64,000 nt of DNA from positions 186,001 to 250,000 of the forward strand of contig NZ_JADHDT010000002.1 in NCBI RefSeq assembly GCF_016820445.1, read 5' to 3'. The DNA is from Sphingomonas beigongshangi (GTDB lineage Bacteria > Pseudomonadota > Alphaproteobacteria > Sphingomonadales > Sphingomonadaceae). The position numbers and the translations under genes are program-made. The notes under the pieces were generated by a model. The model searched no databases. It was given only the letters and a program-made list of their open reading frames with translations, and was not told the origin of the DNA. Positions 9,571-18,316 of this stretch are shown here, in pieces (the first letter of the stretch is position 1; each line of letters begins with the position of its first letter).

Positions 9571-10225
9571 CTCGATCCCATTCCACACGCCAACTCTCGC
9601 CCGCCGGGCCGCCGCGGCGACGCAGGCATTCGACGTCGAAGGCCGGTACGCCGGGCGCATCCGCCTCCAGCGCACGCGACGGCGCCGCCCGCACGCTCCA
9701 GCGCGTCGCGGCGGCGCTGGGCGCGGGCGTCGCCGCGACGCGCAGCGACAGCACGGTCACGCCCGATCCTTCCGCCGCCAACATCAGCCGCCGGGTCGCG
9801 GTGAGGTCCAGCCCGCGTGCGGGGCCCACCGTTTCGACCAACAGCGTGCCGAGTCCCGCGCAACGCGCCGCATCCGCGGAAGCGCGCAGCAACGCCGATT
9901 CGTCGGGCAGGATACCCAACACCAGCGAATCGGCGCCGAGCCCCAATTCGGCCAGTCCGCCGGCATGCGGCCGACCCTGGGCCTGCTCCGCCGCCTCCGT
10001 CCTCAGCCAGAACAGCGGCAGGGCGCGGGCGGCGAGCGCCGTGGCGATGCCGAATCCCGCGCCGCTCGCGCCATCTTCCGCCTGAACCGCATAGATTTCA
10101 TGCAGTTGCCCACGCGCCAGGCCACGTTTCAGCCAGCCGTCGGGGCTGGCCGATGTGGCTTGCAGCATGGCCGTACCCGCGGCAATGCGCCGCAGCCGGG
10201 CGATCAAGGCAGTCGAGTCGGGCAT
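9464..10225 (-). CDS. imuA: ImuA, RecA-like SOS mutagenesis factor
   Basis: The 253-residue product begins MPDSTALIARLRRI and has GQLHEIYAV followed by a RecA-like core (ALPLFWLRTEA, LVLGILPDESALLRASADAARC), matching ImuA/SulA-like proteins that open the imuA-imuB-dnaE2 cassette. The C-terminus (WRVEWDRDAQSFRG) is also family-like, so the 107-base overlap with imuB appears genuine. A perfect LexA box ends 4 bases before the start codon and there is no Shine-Dalgarno sequence, so the transcript may be leaderless or nearly so. Induction by DNA damage is expected for all three genes. Confidence 0.88.
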   Translation of the reverse strand: MPDSTALIARLRRIAAGTAMLQATSASPDGWLKRGLARGQLHEIYAVQAEDGASGAGFGIATALAARALPLFWLRTEAAEQAQGRPHAGGLAELGLGADSLVLGILPDESALLRASADAARCAGLGTLLVETVGPARGLDLTATRRLMLAAEGSGVTVLSLRVAATPAPSAAATRWSVRAAPSRALEADAPGVPAFDVECLRRRGGPAGESWRVEWDRDAQSFRGAPVSGAGLSVAADRTVAHHPAAPVRRSG

Positions 10226-10229
10226 ATAT

Positions 10230-10244
10230 GTTCTTGTAATGTTC
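10230..10244. promoter_or_regulatory. LexA box (GTTC-N7-GTTC) of imuA-imuB-dnaE2
   Basis: GTTCTTGTAATGTTC is a perfect match to the alphaproteobacterial SOS operator GTTC-N7-GTTC, read on the plus strand. It ends 4 bases before the imuA ATG (10225), so bound LexA would sit across the promoter and translation start. Confidence 0.85.
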
Positions 10245-10365
10245 TACATAGCGAGTCGCCAAGACGGAATCTTTCGCTGCGCATGCACAAGATGCTTGCG
10301 CACCCTCGGACCCCCTGCTAGTGGCCGCGCCTCACCCAGCCGGTTCGCCGGCTCAAGGCGCCAGA

Positions 10366-10440
10366 GCGGGCGTAGCTCAGGGGTAGAGCACAACCTTGCC
10401 AAGGTTGGGGTCGAGGGTTCGAATCCCTTCGCCCGCTCCA
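10366..10440 (+). tRNA. tRNA-Gly (anticodon GCC)
   Basis: A complete cloverleaf: acceptor GCGGGCG (10366-10372) pairs with CGCCCGC (10430-10436), anticodon stem CAACC/GGTTG flanks the loop TTGCCAA with anticodon GCC at 10398-10400, the T arm reads GAGGGTTCGAATCCCTT, and CCA is encoded at 10438-10440. The discriminator base is U, usual for bacterial tRNA-Gly. It is transcribed away from imuA. Confidence 0.97.
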
Positions 10441-10527
10441 GTCTCTCGAAGACTTGCCGGACATGCCGGGCTTCTCGCGAAGCCATCTGTTCCCCATCGA
10501 CGCGGACGCTGCTTTGCGTGGATAGAG

Positions 10528-10590
10528 TCTGATCCCCGTGCGTGGAAGCGGCGGCGGCCCGATCCGGTTTAGCTGGATCGCACATCAGCG
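10528..10590. repeat. Diverged copy of dispersed intergenic repeat
   Basis: The block TCTGATCCCCGTGCGTGGAA followed by GCGG resembles TTTGATCCACGTACG-GGAAGCGG seen at 23821 and 63041. It is followed at 10561-10585 by GATCC, a short spacer and AGCTGGATCGCACA, which resembles GCTGGATCGCACA at 63160. It lies between tRNA-Gly and the DUF72 gene. Function unknown. Confidence 0.4.
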
Positions 10591-10686
10591 AAGCCGCCAG
10601 CCGGGGAATTTCGGGCACGCATTCTGTCGCCGACGCGACATAGCGACGGCTCACCCATGACCGCGCCCTGCGCGTATACCACGACC

Positions 10687-11475
10687 ATGACCATTCGAAT
10701 CGGGATCGGCGGCTGGACCTACGAGCCGTGGCGGGGAAGCTTCTACCCCGAAAGATGGCCGCAAAAGCGCGAGCTGGAATATGCCGCATCCAGGATGACC
10801 GCGATCGAGATCAACGGCACCTATTATTCCCGCTTCAAGCCGCAGAGTTTCGCCGCCTGGGCGGCAAGCGTACCCGACGGCTTCGTCTTCACGCTCAAGG
10901 CATCGCGATACTGTACCAACCGCAAGGTGCTGGCGGACGCCGGCGAAGCAATCGAGCGGTTCGTCGGACAGGGCATCGTCGAGCTTGGCGACCGGCTGGG
11001 CCCCATCCTGTGGCAATTCATGGCGACCAAGCGTTTCGATCCCGACGACATGCGCGCCTTCCTTGCGCTGCTGCCTAGAACCCATGCCGGCGTCACGCTC
11101 CGCCATGCGGTGCAGGTGCGGCACGAAAGCTTCGCCGATCCGGCCTTCGTCGCGATGGCACGCGACTCCGGGGTGGCGATCGCCTTCGCCGACTCCGCCG
11201 ACTATCCGGCCATCGCCGACGTGACCGGGGACTTCGTGTACGCGCGACTGGAACAGGCCGAGGACGCGCAGCCGAACGGCTACAGTGATCCGGCGCTCGA
11301 TCGCTGGGCCGGGATCGCACGCGGCTGGGCGGCGGGGGAACAGCCGCCGGGCCTGCCCTATGCCAGCCCCGACACGCCGCCCCGCGAAGCGCGGGACACA
11401 TTCATCTTCTTCATCAACGGCGCCAAGATCCGCGCCCCCCATGGCGCGATGGCGCTGATCGAGCGGATGGGCTGA
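10687..11475 (+). CDS. DUF72 (YecE-like) family protein
   Basis: A 262-residue TIM-barrel-like protein with family signatures: IGIGGWTYEPWRGSFYP at the N-terminus, EINGTYYSRFK near residue 38, FTLKASRYCTNRK near 60, and TFIFFINGAKIRAPHGA near the C-terminus. Members are widespread; no reaction is firmly assigned. A start 10 codons upstream (10657) is possible, but the ATG at 10687 puts the conserved IRIGIGG directly after the initiator. It is transcribed alone and converges on the Mic60-like gene with a gap of 3 bases. Confidence 0.85.
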   Translation: MTIRIGIGGWTYEPWRGSFYPERWPQKRELEYAASRMTAIEINGTYYSRFKPQSFAAWAASVPDGFVFTLKASRYCTNRKVLADAGEAIERFVGQGIVELGDRLGPILWQFMATKRFDPDDMRAFLALLPRTHAGVTLRHAVQVRHESFADPAFVAMARDSGVAIAFADSADYPAIADVTGDFVYARLEQAEDAQPNGYSDPALDRWAGIARGWAAGEQPPGLPYASPDTPPREARDTFIFFINGAKIRAPHGAMALIERMG

Positions 11476-11478
11476 CGA

Positions 11479-12381
11479 TCAGACGCCGTCCGTGGTCACC
11501 GCCGGCGCCGTCGGCTGAGGCGCGGGTGCCACGGGTGTCGGCGCGGGCATGCTGAGCGCCGTCGTCTCGATCCGGTCGAGTGCCTGGCGCGCCGCGACGT
11601 AGCGGCCCGCTGCGGAGAGCCAGTTGCCGGCGTTGCGGGCGCCCGGCATGCGCAGCACCTCCGCCCGCGCCGCCTCGACCTGCCCGCCCTCGAGCAGCCG
11701 GCGGGCGCGCGCCAGCCGGTCGGCCGGACGCGGCGAGGGCGTGTCGGCACGACGCAGGACGACGAGGCTGCCGAGCTCCTGGCGAAGGCTCACGATCAGA
11801 TCGCTGCTGCCGATCGTCTGGATCTGCGGCGCGATCGCATCGAGGCCCTGGCGCAGATCCTCCAGCGTCACCGGCTGGCGCGCGGCCGCGATGACCTCCG
11901 CGACCGCCCGCGGCTGGCTGGCGCCGAAGCGCGTGCGGAGCTGCTCCTCGAGATACCCGAGCCCGGTTCCGCGGTCGAGCGCGCGTCGTGTCGCGACCGC
12001 GACGAGCACGCCCTCCGCGCGCGCCGCCTGCCCGGCGGCGGCATTCGCTTCCGTCGTCACCGTGGCGGTACGCGCCTCGATCGAAGAAAGCTGGCCGGCG
12101 AGCATCGCCTGCCGCGACGCAAGCGCGGCTGCGTCCGGCGCGGCACCCTCGTCATTGGCGTTGACCGGCTGCGACGGCGAGAAGCCGGACGGTTCGGCGA
12201 CCGCCTGCCGCCTTGCCTGCACGGGCGCGCCGCCAAACCAGGCGATTCGCTTCATCGCATAGGCCGCAAGCCCGATGCCTGCGACAAAAGCGAGTAGCGC
12301 CAACAGGATGACGACACCCGCTTGGATGCCGTTTCGCGGGGCGCGCGAACGCATCGCGTCGATCGGCACATGGTCGGTCAT
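11479..12381 (-). CDS. Alphaproteobacterial Mic60/mitofilin-like inner-membrane protein (COG4223 type)
   Basis: A 300-residue protein with a single N-terminal membrane helix (about residues 19-41, VVILLALLAFVAGIGLAAYA), an Ala/Glu/Gln-rich stretch suited to a coiled coil (about 85-125), and a C-terminal mitofilin-type domain with GGQVEAARAEVLRMPGARNA near residue 232. It is the third gene after hemC and hemD, its ATG overlapping the hemD stop (ATGA); this hemC-hemD-Mic60 linkage is characteristic of alphaproteobacteria. Bacterial homologues of mitochondrial Mic60 are thought to shape inner-membrane folds and contact the outer membrane. The family is sequence-poor, so the call leans partly on position. 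Confidence 0.75.
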   Translation of the reverse strand: MTDHVPIDAMRSRAPRNGIQAGVVILLALLAFVAGIGLAAYAMKRIAWFGGAPVQARRQAVAEPSGFSPSQPVNANDEGAAPDAAALASRQAMLAGQLSSIEARTATVTTEANAAAGQAARAEGVLVAVATRRALDRGTGLGYLEEQLRTRFGASQPRAVAEVIAAARQPVTLEDLRQGLDAIAPQIQTIGSSDLIVSLRQELGSLVVLRRADTPSPRPADRLARARRLLEGGQVEAARAEVLRMPGARNAGNWLSAAGRYVAARQALDRIETTALSMPAPTPVAPAPQPTAPAVTTDGV

Positions 12382-13058
12382 AGCGTCTTATCCCCGCCCC
12401 CCGCCGCACGGTCAATCGATTGTGCAAGCGCGACGAGCGTCGCGTCGACCGGCTGCGCTGCCGCCGCCACCGCACGCCAGCCCGATCCCGCCGCGCACGC
12501 GACCGCGGGGCTCAGCGCCACGATCGACGCGTCGTGCCGTTCGCCCTGCGGGATCAACGCGGCGACGCGTCGGGCCGCGCGGGCGGAATGCAGGAGCACG
12601 AGCCGCCCCGCCGCTGCCGCGGCGAAGGCGGCGGCGTCCACGGGCAGCGCGACGCTGTCATAGACGATCGCGGTGGGCGACCCGGTCGCGACATGGTCCC
12701 GTCCGGCGAGATGGAGCGGACGGACGAGCCCGGCCTCGGCCGCCGTCGTCAGTACGGCGGCGACATCGCGCGTGCCGGTGATCGAGACTTGCAGCCCGGC
12801 CGCACGCGCCACCGACGCCGTGGCGTGTCCGACCGCGATCACCGGCATCATCGCCAGCATCCGCAATTGCGGACCGGCGTGCCGGATCGCCTGGGCGCTC
12901 GTCACCAGCAGCGAATCGAACGTCGCGGGATCGGGGGGAGCCCATTCGACCGGTTCGACGGCGAACAGCGGCCACCCCAGCGCATCGCCGCCGGCCGCCC
13001 GCAGGCGCGCGAGGGTCCGCGCATTGCCGGGTTCGGGTCGGACGACGAGGAAGCCCAT
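12378..13058 (-). CDS. hemD: Uroporphyrinogen-III synthase
   Basis: A 226-residue HemD that closes hydroxymethylbilane to uroporphyrinogen III in haem and corrin synthesis. The N-terminus [20 protein letters not shown] is the usual beginning of the first lobe, with LLVTSAQAIRHAGP near residue 50 and VIAVGHATASVARAAG near 72; the second lobe carries LHLAGRD and LVLLHSARAARRVAAL. HemD is weakly conserved, but its position directly after hemC (TGATG, one-base overlap) makes the call firm. Its stop overlaps the start of the Mic60-like gene. Confidence 0.9.
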   Translation of the reverse strand: MGFLVVRPEPGNARTLARLRAAGGDALGWPLFAVEPVEWAPPDPATFDSLLVTSAQAIRHAGPQLRMLAMMPVIAVGHATASVARAAGLQVSITGTRDVAAVLTTAAEAGLVRPLHLAGRDHVATGSPTAIVYDSVALPVDAAAFAAAAAGRLVLLHSARAARRVAALIPQGERHDASIVALSPAVACAAGSGWRAVAAAAQPVDATLVALAQSIDRAAGGGDKTL

Positions 13059-13972
13059 CAGCCGCCGAACAGGCGCCGGACGCGATCGGGCGCGCGCGAC
13101 AGCAGGTCTCCGGCAAGTTCGGCGGCGATCGCCTCGCCGATCATCCCCTCCGCATGTCCCTCGACGAACGCGCCGCCATCCTCGGCCAGCAACTCGGCGC
13201 GCAGCGACAGCGTCGTGCCGGCGACGGAGGCAAGCGCGGCGACCGGCGAATGGCAATCGGCACGCAGCGCGGCGAGCAGCGCACGCTCCGCCAGGACGCA
13301 GCGGTGCGTCACCGCATCGTCGATCGCGGCAACGATCGCCCGCGCGGCGGCGTCGGCGGCGCGGACCTCGATGCCGACCGCACCCTGTGCCGGTGCGGGA
13401 AGCATCGCGTCCGTCGGGATGGCATAGCCGATCGTATCGCGACCCAGCCGGTCGAGCCCCGCCGCCGCGAGCAGCGTCGCATCCGCCTCCCCCGCCGCCA
13501 GCTTGGCCAATCGGGTATCCACGTTGCCGCGGAACAGCACGATGCGAAGGTCCGGCCGCTGGCGGAGCAGCTGCGCGCGACGGCGCGGACTGCTGGTGCC
13601 GACCACCGCGGCGGGCGGCAGCGCGGCGATCTCGGCCGCACCGATCAGGCGATCGCGCACGTCGGCACGCGGCAGCATCGCGGCGATGGCGATCGCATCG
13701 GGTCGGAAGGTCTCGACGTCCTTCATCGAGTGGACGCAGGCGTCGATCTCGCGATCGAGGAGGGCGCGATCGAGCTCCTTCGTCCACAGCGCCTTGCCGC
13801 CGATCTCCGCGAGCGCACGGTCCTGCACCCGATCGCCGGTGGTGCGGACGACGACCAGCTCGACCGCGTCGACCGGCCAACCGTGGCGCGCGCACAGGGC
13901 GTCGCGCACCATGCTCGCCTGCGTCAGCGCCAGCGGAGAGCCGCGCGTGCCGAGCCTGAACTTGACGGTCAC
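13058..13972 (-). CDS. hemC: Porphobilinogen deaminase (hydroxymethylbilane synthase)
   Basis: A 304-residue HemC that condenses four porphobilinogens into hydroxymethylbilane. Visible motifs are [12 protein letters not shown] at the N-terminus, [19 protein letters not shown] near residue 122, FRGNVDTRL, and RADCHSPVA, whose Cys carries the dipyrromethane cofactor. The start is GTG 13972 ([12 protein letters not shown]), preceded by AGGAAGG; a longer frame to 14068 would run into the tsaD start and lacks family sequence. Divergent from tsaD with 86 bases between, which must hold both promoters. Confidence 0.95.
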   Translation of the reverse strand: MTVKFRLGTRGSPLALTQASMVRDALCARHGWPVDAVELVVVRTTGDRVQDRALAEIGGKALWTKELDRALLDREIDACVHSMKDVETFRPDAIAIAAMLPRADVRDRLIGAAEIAALPPAAVVGTSSPRRRAQLLRQRPDLRIVLFRGNVDTRLAKLAAGEADATLLAAAGLDRLGRDTIGYAIPTDAMLPAPAQGAVGIEVRAADAAARAIVAAIDDAVTHRCVLAERALLAALRADCHSPVAALASVAGTTLSLRAELLAEDGGAFVEGHAEGMIGEAIAAELAGDLLSRAPDRVRRLFGG

Positions 13973-14058
13973 CCCTTGCCCTTCCTGCCGTACCCGGCCG
14001 CCATGGCGAAAGCGCGGGGCTTCGACAAGTTTCGCGCGAGCGCGTAAGGGCCTGCAGC

Positions 14059-15087
14059 ATGGCTGCATCGATCATCCTTGGCCTCGAATCCTCGTGCGAC
14101 GAGACCGCCGCCGCGCTGGTGACCGGCGACCGCCGGGTGCTGGCGCATCGCCTGGCGGGACAGGAAGCGCATCATGCGCCGTTCGGCGGGGTAGTGCCTG
14201 AAATCGCGGCACGCGCGCATGTCGAGGCGCTGGAGCCGCTGATCGCGGCCGCGCTGGACGATGCGGGGCTGCGGCTCGACCAGGTCGATGCGATCGCCGC
14301 GACGGCTGGACCGGGACTGATCGGCGGGGTCATGGTCGGCCTCGTCACCGGCAAGGCGCTCGCCCATGCGGTCGGCAAGCCGCTGGTCGCGGTCAATCAT
14401 CTCGAAGGCCATGCGCTCAGCCCGCGGCTGTCCGACCCCGACCTCGCCTTTCCCTATCTGCTGCTGCTCGTGTCGGGCGGCCATTGCCAGCTGCTGCTCG
14501 TCGAAGGCGTCGCCCGCTATCGGCGGATCGCGACGACGATCGACGATGCCGCGGGTGAGGCGTTCGACAAGACCGCCAAACTGCTCGGCCTGGGATTTCC
14601 CGGCGGTCCGGCGGTCGAGCGCGCGGCCGCGCACGGTCGGCCGGTCGTACCCCTGCCGCGCCCGCTGAAGGGATCGGCCGAGCCGCATTTCAGCTTCGCG
14701 GGCCTCAAGAGCGCGGTGGCGCGCGCCGTCGGCCAGCATGCACCGGAAGATATCGCCGCCTCCTTCCAGGCGGCAGTGGTCGATTGCCTGATCGACCGGA
14801 CCCGCCGCGGAATCGCCGGCATTCCCGCGACCGCCTTGGTCGTGGCGGGCGGCGTCGCCGCCAACACGGCGGTGCGCGCCGCGTTGCAGGCACTGGCCGA
14901 AGACCATGGCCTGCGTTTCGTCGCGCCGCCGCTGTGGCTGTGCACCGACAATGCGGCGATGATCGCATGGGCGGGCGCAGAGCGGTTCGCCGCCGGGCTC
15001 ACCGACCCGCTCGACACGCCGGCACGCGCGCGCTGGCCGCTCGACCCCGACGCAGAGGCCGTGCGCGGCGCAGGAGTGAAGGCATGA
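14059..15087 (+). CDS. tsaD: tRNA N6-threonylcarbamoyladenosine transferase TsaD
   Basis: A 342-residue Kae1/TsaD protein that, with TsaB and TsaE, transfers threonylcarbamoyl to A37 of ANN-decoding tRNAs. It starts [16 protein letters not shown] and has the iron-binding HLEGH (His114 and His118), followed by [11 protein letters not shown] and the nucleotide-binding GVAANTAVR near the C-terminus. Length is standard. The stop overlaps the gpsA start by ATGA. tsaD beside gpsA and divergent from hemC is a recurrent order in sphingomonads. Confidence 0.97.
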   Translation: MAASIILGLESSCDETAAALVTGDRRVLAHRLAGQEAHHAPFGGVVPEIAARAHVEALEPLIAAALDDAGLRLDQVDAIAATAGPGLIGGVMVGLVTGKALAHAVGKPLVAVNHLEGHALSPRLSDPDLAFPYLLLLVSGGHCQLLLVEGVARYRRIATTIDDAAGEAFDKTAKLLGLGFPGGPAVERAAAHGRPVVPLPRPLKGSAEPHFSFAGLKSAVARAVGQHAPEDIAASFQAAVVDCLIDRTRRGIAGIPATALVVAGGVAANTAVRAALQALAEDHGLRFVAPPLWLCTDNAAMIAWAGAERFAAGLTDPLDTPARARWPLDPDAEAVRGAGVKA

Positions 15088-16055
15088 AGATCGGTGTGAT
15101 CGGCGGCGGCGCATGGGGCACGGCGCTTGCGCAGGTGGCGGCGTACCGCGGCGAGCCCGTGCTCCTGTGGGCACGCGAGCCCGACGTGGTGGCGGGGATC
15201 AACGACGCGCACGAGAATCGCCTGTTCCTCGCCGGCGTACCGTTGTCGCCTTCGATCCGCGCGACGGGCAGCCTCGGCGCCTTGGCCGAATGCGATGCGC
15301 TGCTCGTCGTCGCGCCGGCGCAGCACGTGCGCGCCGTGCTGGCCGAGACGGCGGTAGGGACGACGCCCCTGGTGCTGTGCGCGAAGGGAATCGAGGCCAA
15401 GACGCGCCTGCTGGTCGGCGAGGTCGCGCGGTCGGTGCATCCGCGCGCGCCCGTCGCCGTTCTTTCGGGCCCGACCTTCGCGCATGAAGTGGCTGCGGGG
15501 CTGCCCACCGCGGTGACGCTGGCGGCATCGGACGAAGCCTTGGGCCAGGCGCTCGCCGCGCGGCTCGCTGCGCCGCATTTCCGGCCCTATGCGAGCGACG
15601 ACGTGATCGGCGCCGAGATCGGTGGCGCGGTCAAGAACGTGCTGGCGATCGCATGTGGCGTGGTCGAGGGCGCGGGCCTGGGCCAGAACGCGCGCGCCGC
15701 ATTGATCGCACGCGGCTTTGCGGAAATGACGCGCTTCGGACTGGCGCGTGGCGCGCGCGCGGAGACGCTGGCTGGCCTGTCGGGGCTCGGCGATCTGGTG
15801 CTGACCTGTTCGTCGACGAGCAGCCGCAACTTCTCGCTCGGCGTCGGCCTCGGCAAGGGGCGCTCCGCGACGGAACTTCTTGCCGATCGGCGGACGGTCG
15901 CGGAAGGCGCCTTCACCGCGCCGGTGCTGCGCGAGGCGGCGGCCGCTGCGCACGTCGACATGCCTGTGACGGAGGCGGTCTGCCGACTCCTCGAGGGCGA
16001 GCCGCGCGAACATGTGATCGGCGCGCTGCTGGCACGACCGCTCCGCCGCGAATAA
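15084..16055 (+). CDS. gpsA: NAD(P)-dependent glycerol-3-phosphate dehydrogenase
   Basis: A 323-residue cytosolic enzyme that reduces dihydroxyacetone phosphate to sn-glycerol 3-phosphate for phospholipid synthesis. The Rossmann motif [14 protein letters not shown] opens the protein; [16 protein letters not shown] lies near residue 132, the catalytic-lysine helix [15 protein letters not shown] near 176, and the DHAP-site stretch [11 protein letters not shown] near 248. Its ATG overlaps the tsaD stop, so the two are coupled. It converges with the AsmA gene 53 bases further on. Confidence 0.97.
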   Translation: MKIGVIGGGAWGTALAQVAAYRGEPVLLWAREPDVVAGINDAHENRLFLAGVPLSPSIRATGSLGALAECDALLVVAPAQHVRAVLAETAVGTTPLVLCAKGIEAKTRLLVGEVARSVHPRAPVAVLSGPTFAHEVAAGLPTAVTLAASDEALGQALAARLAAPHFRPYASDDVIGAEIGGAVKNVLAIACGVVEGAGLGQNARAALIARGFAEMTRFGLARGARAETLAGLSGLGDLVLTCSSTSSRNFSLGVGLGKGRSATELLADRRTVAEGAFTAPVLREAAAAAHVDMPVTEAVCRLLEGEPREHVIGALLARPLRRE

Positions 16056-16108
16056 CCCAGCCGGCGAAGGGCGGCGCGCTGCGCCCCCGCAGCCCGCACC
16101 GCGCGCGT

Positions 16109-17941
16109 TCAGCGAAGGGCCTGTCTCGCGAGGGCATTGCAATCGGCGTCGCTGGCGAGCGGCCCCTGATGGCCGGTGATAGCGCGGCCGATCGCCTTGA
16201 AGATGTTGCCGACGGACTTGGTTTCCCTGGGTACGACGAGCTGCGGCGCGCTGAGCGTCCCGGACAGCGACGCGCTGCCGGGGAGACGCAACAGGCTGCG
16301 CTGCTTTGGCGCGCCGGTCAGGCGGATCGCGATCGCTTCCGCGGGAAAGACGATGCTGCCGACGCCGTTCATCCGGCTGAGGCTGGTGTCGACGACGAGC
16401 GGACGCACGGTTCCGTGCCCTTGCACGATGGGCAGGCCGAGGACGACGCAGCGCAGGCGGGCTTGCCGATCGTCGCCGATCGTCAGCGCCCGCCCCGCGT
16501 CGAAACCGAGCGCGGCGGCATATTTCGCCGGCAGCGTGCCGTCCTGAACGACAAGCCCGACATGGCCGTCCGCATGCGCGATCGCGCTGCGGATCGTATC
16601 GCCGCGGCCGGTCAGCCGGGCACGGGCTCGAATGCGGCCGGCGACATCGCCCTGCCCGGCCAGCAATTCGAGGCGGCTGCCGATCATCGCCAGGTCGAGG
16701 CGAAGCGTCGGATGCGCCGCGCCGCCGCGCTGATCGACGATCGCGCGTCCCGACGCCCTGCCTCCGGCCAGACGGATGGCGAGCGGCGCGACGGTGAGCG
16801 TCTGGTGGTCGAGGGAAAGCGTGCCGCTCAGCCCGGTGACCCCGGTATCGCCGCCCGCGCTGACCACGCGCGCGATGCGGACGTCGATCGTGCCGTCGGT
16901 CGAGTCCAGGTTGGCGAGGCTGATCGGCGTATCCGGAATCACGCGCGGCCCGATCCGCGCCTCCTGCGCACGGGCCGCCGCGCGCCCGGCGTCGGAGGCG
17001 AGATCATCGAAATCGAACCGTCGCGACGCGATGGCGCCGGTCAACCTGGTGCGGCCGTCCCGCTTCATCACCGTGACATGGCCCGCAATGTCGGAACGAC
17101 CGATCGTGCCGGTCAGGCCGGTGACGGTCCAGTCCGGCGCGTCGTGGCGGACATGGGCGCGCAGCGCGACCGGCTGCGTGCCGAACAATCCCGCCTCGAT
17201 CACCGCGTCGATCAGCTTGAGATCGGCGGCCCGCGTGACGAGGTCGAGCGTCATCCGGTCGGTGTCGAGCGGCCGATCCATCGTGCCGCGCGCCGCCATC
17301 GCCAGGGCGGCACCATCGATCCGCGCGGTGAAGGGCCAGGGGCCGGGCCGCGCCTGGGTCACGGCGGCGCCGGCGAACGCGAGCCGTACGGACGCGCCCC
17401 GGATCGTCCCGGTGCCGCTGGCGCGCAGGCCATTCGTGTCGGAGACGAAGGACAATCGCGCGTCGCGGTCGCGCTTGGCGTCGCGATAGCTGATCATGCT
17501 GTCGCGAACGGTGAGCCCGCGCAGGTCGGTCGAGGCGCCGCCGCTCTCCGCCGCGCCAGGCCGCGACCAGTTCGTGCGACCGTCGGCTGCGCGGACCAGG
17601 GCGAGTGCGAGTCCGCTGACCCGGATGTCCCGTGGCTGGAAGGTGCCGGAGAGCAACGGCCAGACCGGGAAGGTCACGCGCGCCTCGCGCAGACGCAGGA
17701 AATCGCCCGAACCCGCCCAGTCCGCCTGTGGTATGCGCACGTCGCGCACCGCGATCGTCGGCGTGAAGCCGATCGTGTCGAGGCGCGCCATGCTGCCGAT
17801 GGTCACCGGACGCCCGAAGCGCTTGGTCAGCCGGTCGGCGACGATCCCGTGCAGCATCTCCCAGGGGAAAAGCGCGACGAGGAAGAGGAGACCCGCGACG
17901 ATCGCGACGACGATGGCGGCGACCCGCCCGGCCCTGTTCAT
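16109..17941 (-). CDS. AsmA family protein
   Basis: A 610-residue protein with one N-terminal membrane helix (about residues 8-28), then FPWEMLHGIVADRLTKRFGRPVTIG, typical of AsmA proteins, and a long beta-rich periplasmic part with repeated G-x-L/V strands. The C-terminal third has the AsmA-like DGHVGLVVQDGTL. AsmA-like proteins are now regarded as bridge-like lipid-transfer or envelope-maintenance factors between the inner and outer membrane; the specific cargo here is unknown. The gene lies downstream of a small SDH assembly factor gene on the same strand, 96 bases away. Confidence 0.85.
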   Translation of the reverse strand: MNRAGRVAAIVVAIVAGLLFLVALFPWEMLHGIVADRLTKRFGRPVTIGSMARLDTIGFTPTIAVRDVRIPQADWAGSGDFLRLREARVTFPVWPLLSGTFQPRDIRVSGLALALVRAADGRTNWSRPGAAESGGASTDLRGLTVRDSMISYRDAKRDRDARLSFVSDTNGLRASGTGTIRGASVRLAFAGAAVTQARPGPWPFTARIDGAALAMAARGTMDRPLDTDRMTLDLVTRAADLKLIDAVIEAGLFGTQPVALRAHVRHDAPDWTVTGLTGTIGRSDIAGHVTVMKRDGRTRLTGAIASRRFDFDDLASDAGRAAARAQEARIGPRVIPDTPISLANLDSTDGTIDVRIARVVSAGGDTGVTGLSGTLSLDHQTLTVAPLAIRLAGGRASGRAIVDQRGGAAHPTLRLDLAMIGSRLELLAGQGDVAGRIRARARLTGRGDTIRSAIAHADGHVGLVVQDGTLPAKYAAALGFDAGRALTIGDDRQARLRCVVLGLPIVQGHGTVRPLVVDTSLSRMNGVGSIVFPAEAIAIRLTGAPKQRSLLRLPGSASLSGTLSAPQLVVPRETKSVGNIFKAIGRAITGHQGPLASDADCNALARQALR

Positions 17942-18037
17942 TGCCCCCTGCTCATGCCGATGCGACGCGCGAGCCTTGGCGTTGGTTCCGCTTCGGCCCT
18001 CCTCCCGCAGCGACGCGCGCGATCGGAACCGGCTCCG

Positions 18038-18199
18038 TCAGAAGTCGATCGCGATGCCCTTCAGTTCCCAGTCGCCATAGCGCACGGGATCCTTGCCCAG
18101 CGGATCCTCCGCAGGCCGGTCGGTCGCCTGCGGCTTTGGCACGGGCGGGCTCTTGGACAGATAGGCGGGCGGCTTCACGTGCGAGGGGCGCTGGGCCAT
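18038..18199 (-). CDS. DUF1674 / succinate dehydrogenase assembly factor 4-like small protein
   Basis: A 53-codon frame from ATG 18199 to TGA 18038. The product ends DPLGKDPVRYGDWELKGIAI plus Asp-Phe, the conserved C-terminus of DUF1674 proteins; mitochondrial SDHAF4 (Sdh8) carries the same DP-x-R-[FY]-GDWE...DF ending. Those proteins bind the free flavinated SDH flavoprotein subunit and promote its assembly while limiting oxidant production. The N-terminal half is Pro/Lys-rich and looks disordered. No sdh genes are in the window. It was found by reading the minus strand directly and is short, but the C-terminal match is strong. Confidence 0.85.
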   Translation of the reverse strand: MAQRPSHVKPPAYLSKSPPVPKPQATDRPAEDPLGKDPVRYGDWELKGIAIDF

Positions 18200-18316
18200 C
18201 TTGCGTCTCCGGTCTCTCGTCGCCTCTTTGGCGCGGCGGACAACGTGCGTGGCACGATGTCCGAACGAGCGCTAAGGCGGGCCATCACATCGGTATTTCA
18301 TCCCAGGATCACAAGT

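Noticed and set aside
15653..18316. Long plus-strand frame running into the RsmB-type gene
   Set aside because: It covers AsmA in antisense and shows only low-complexity Arg/Ala sequence until the RsmB part; the real start is near 18317.
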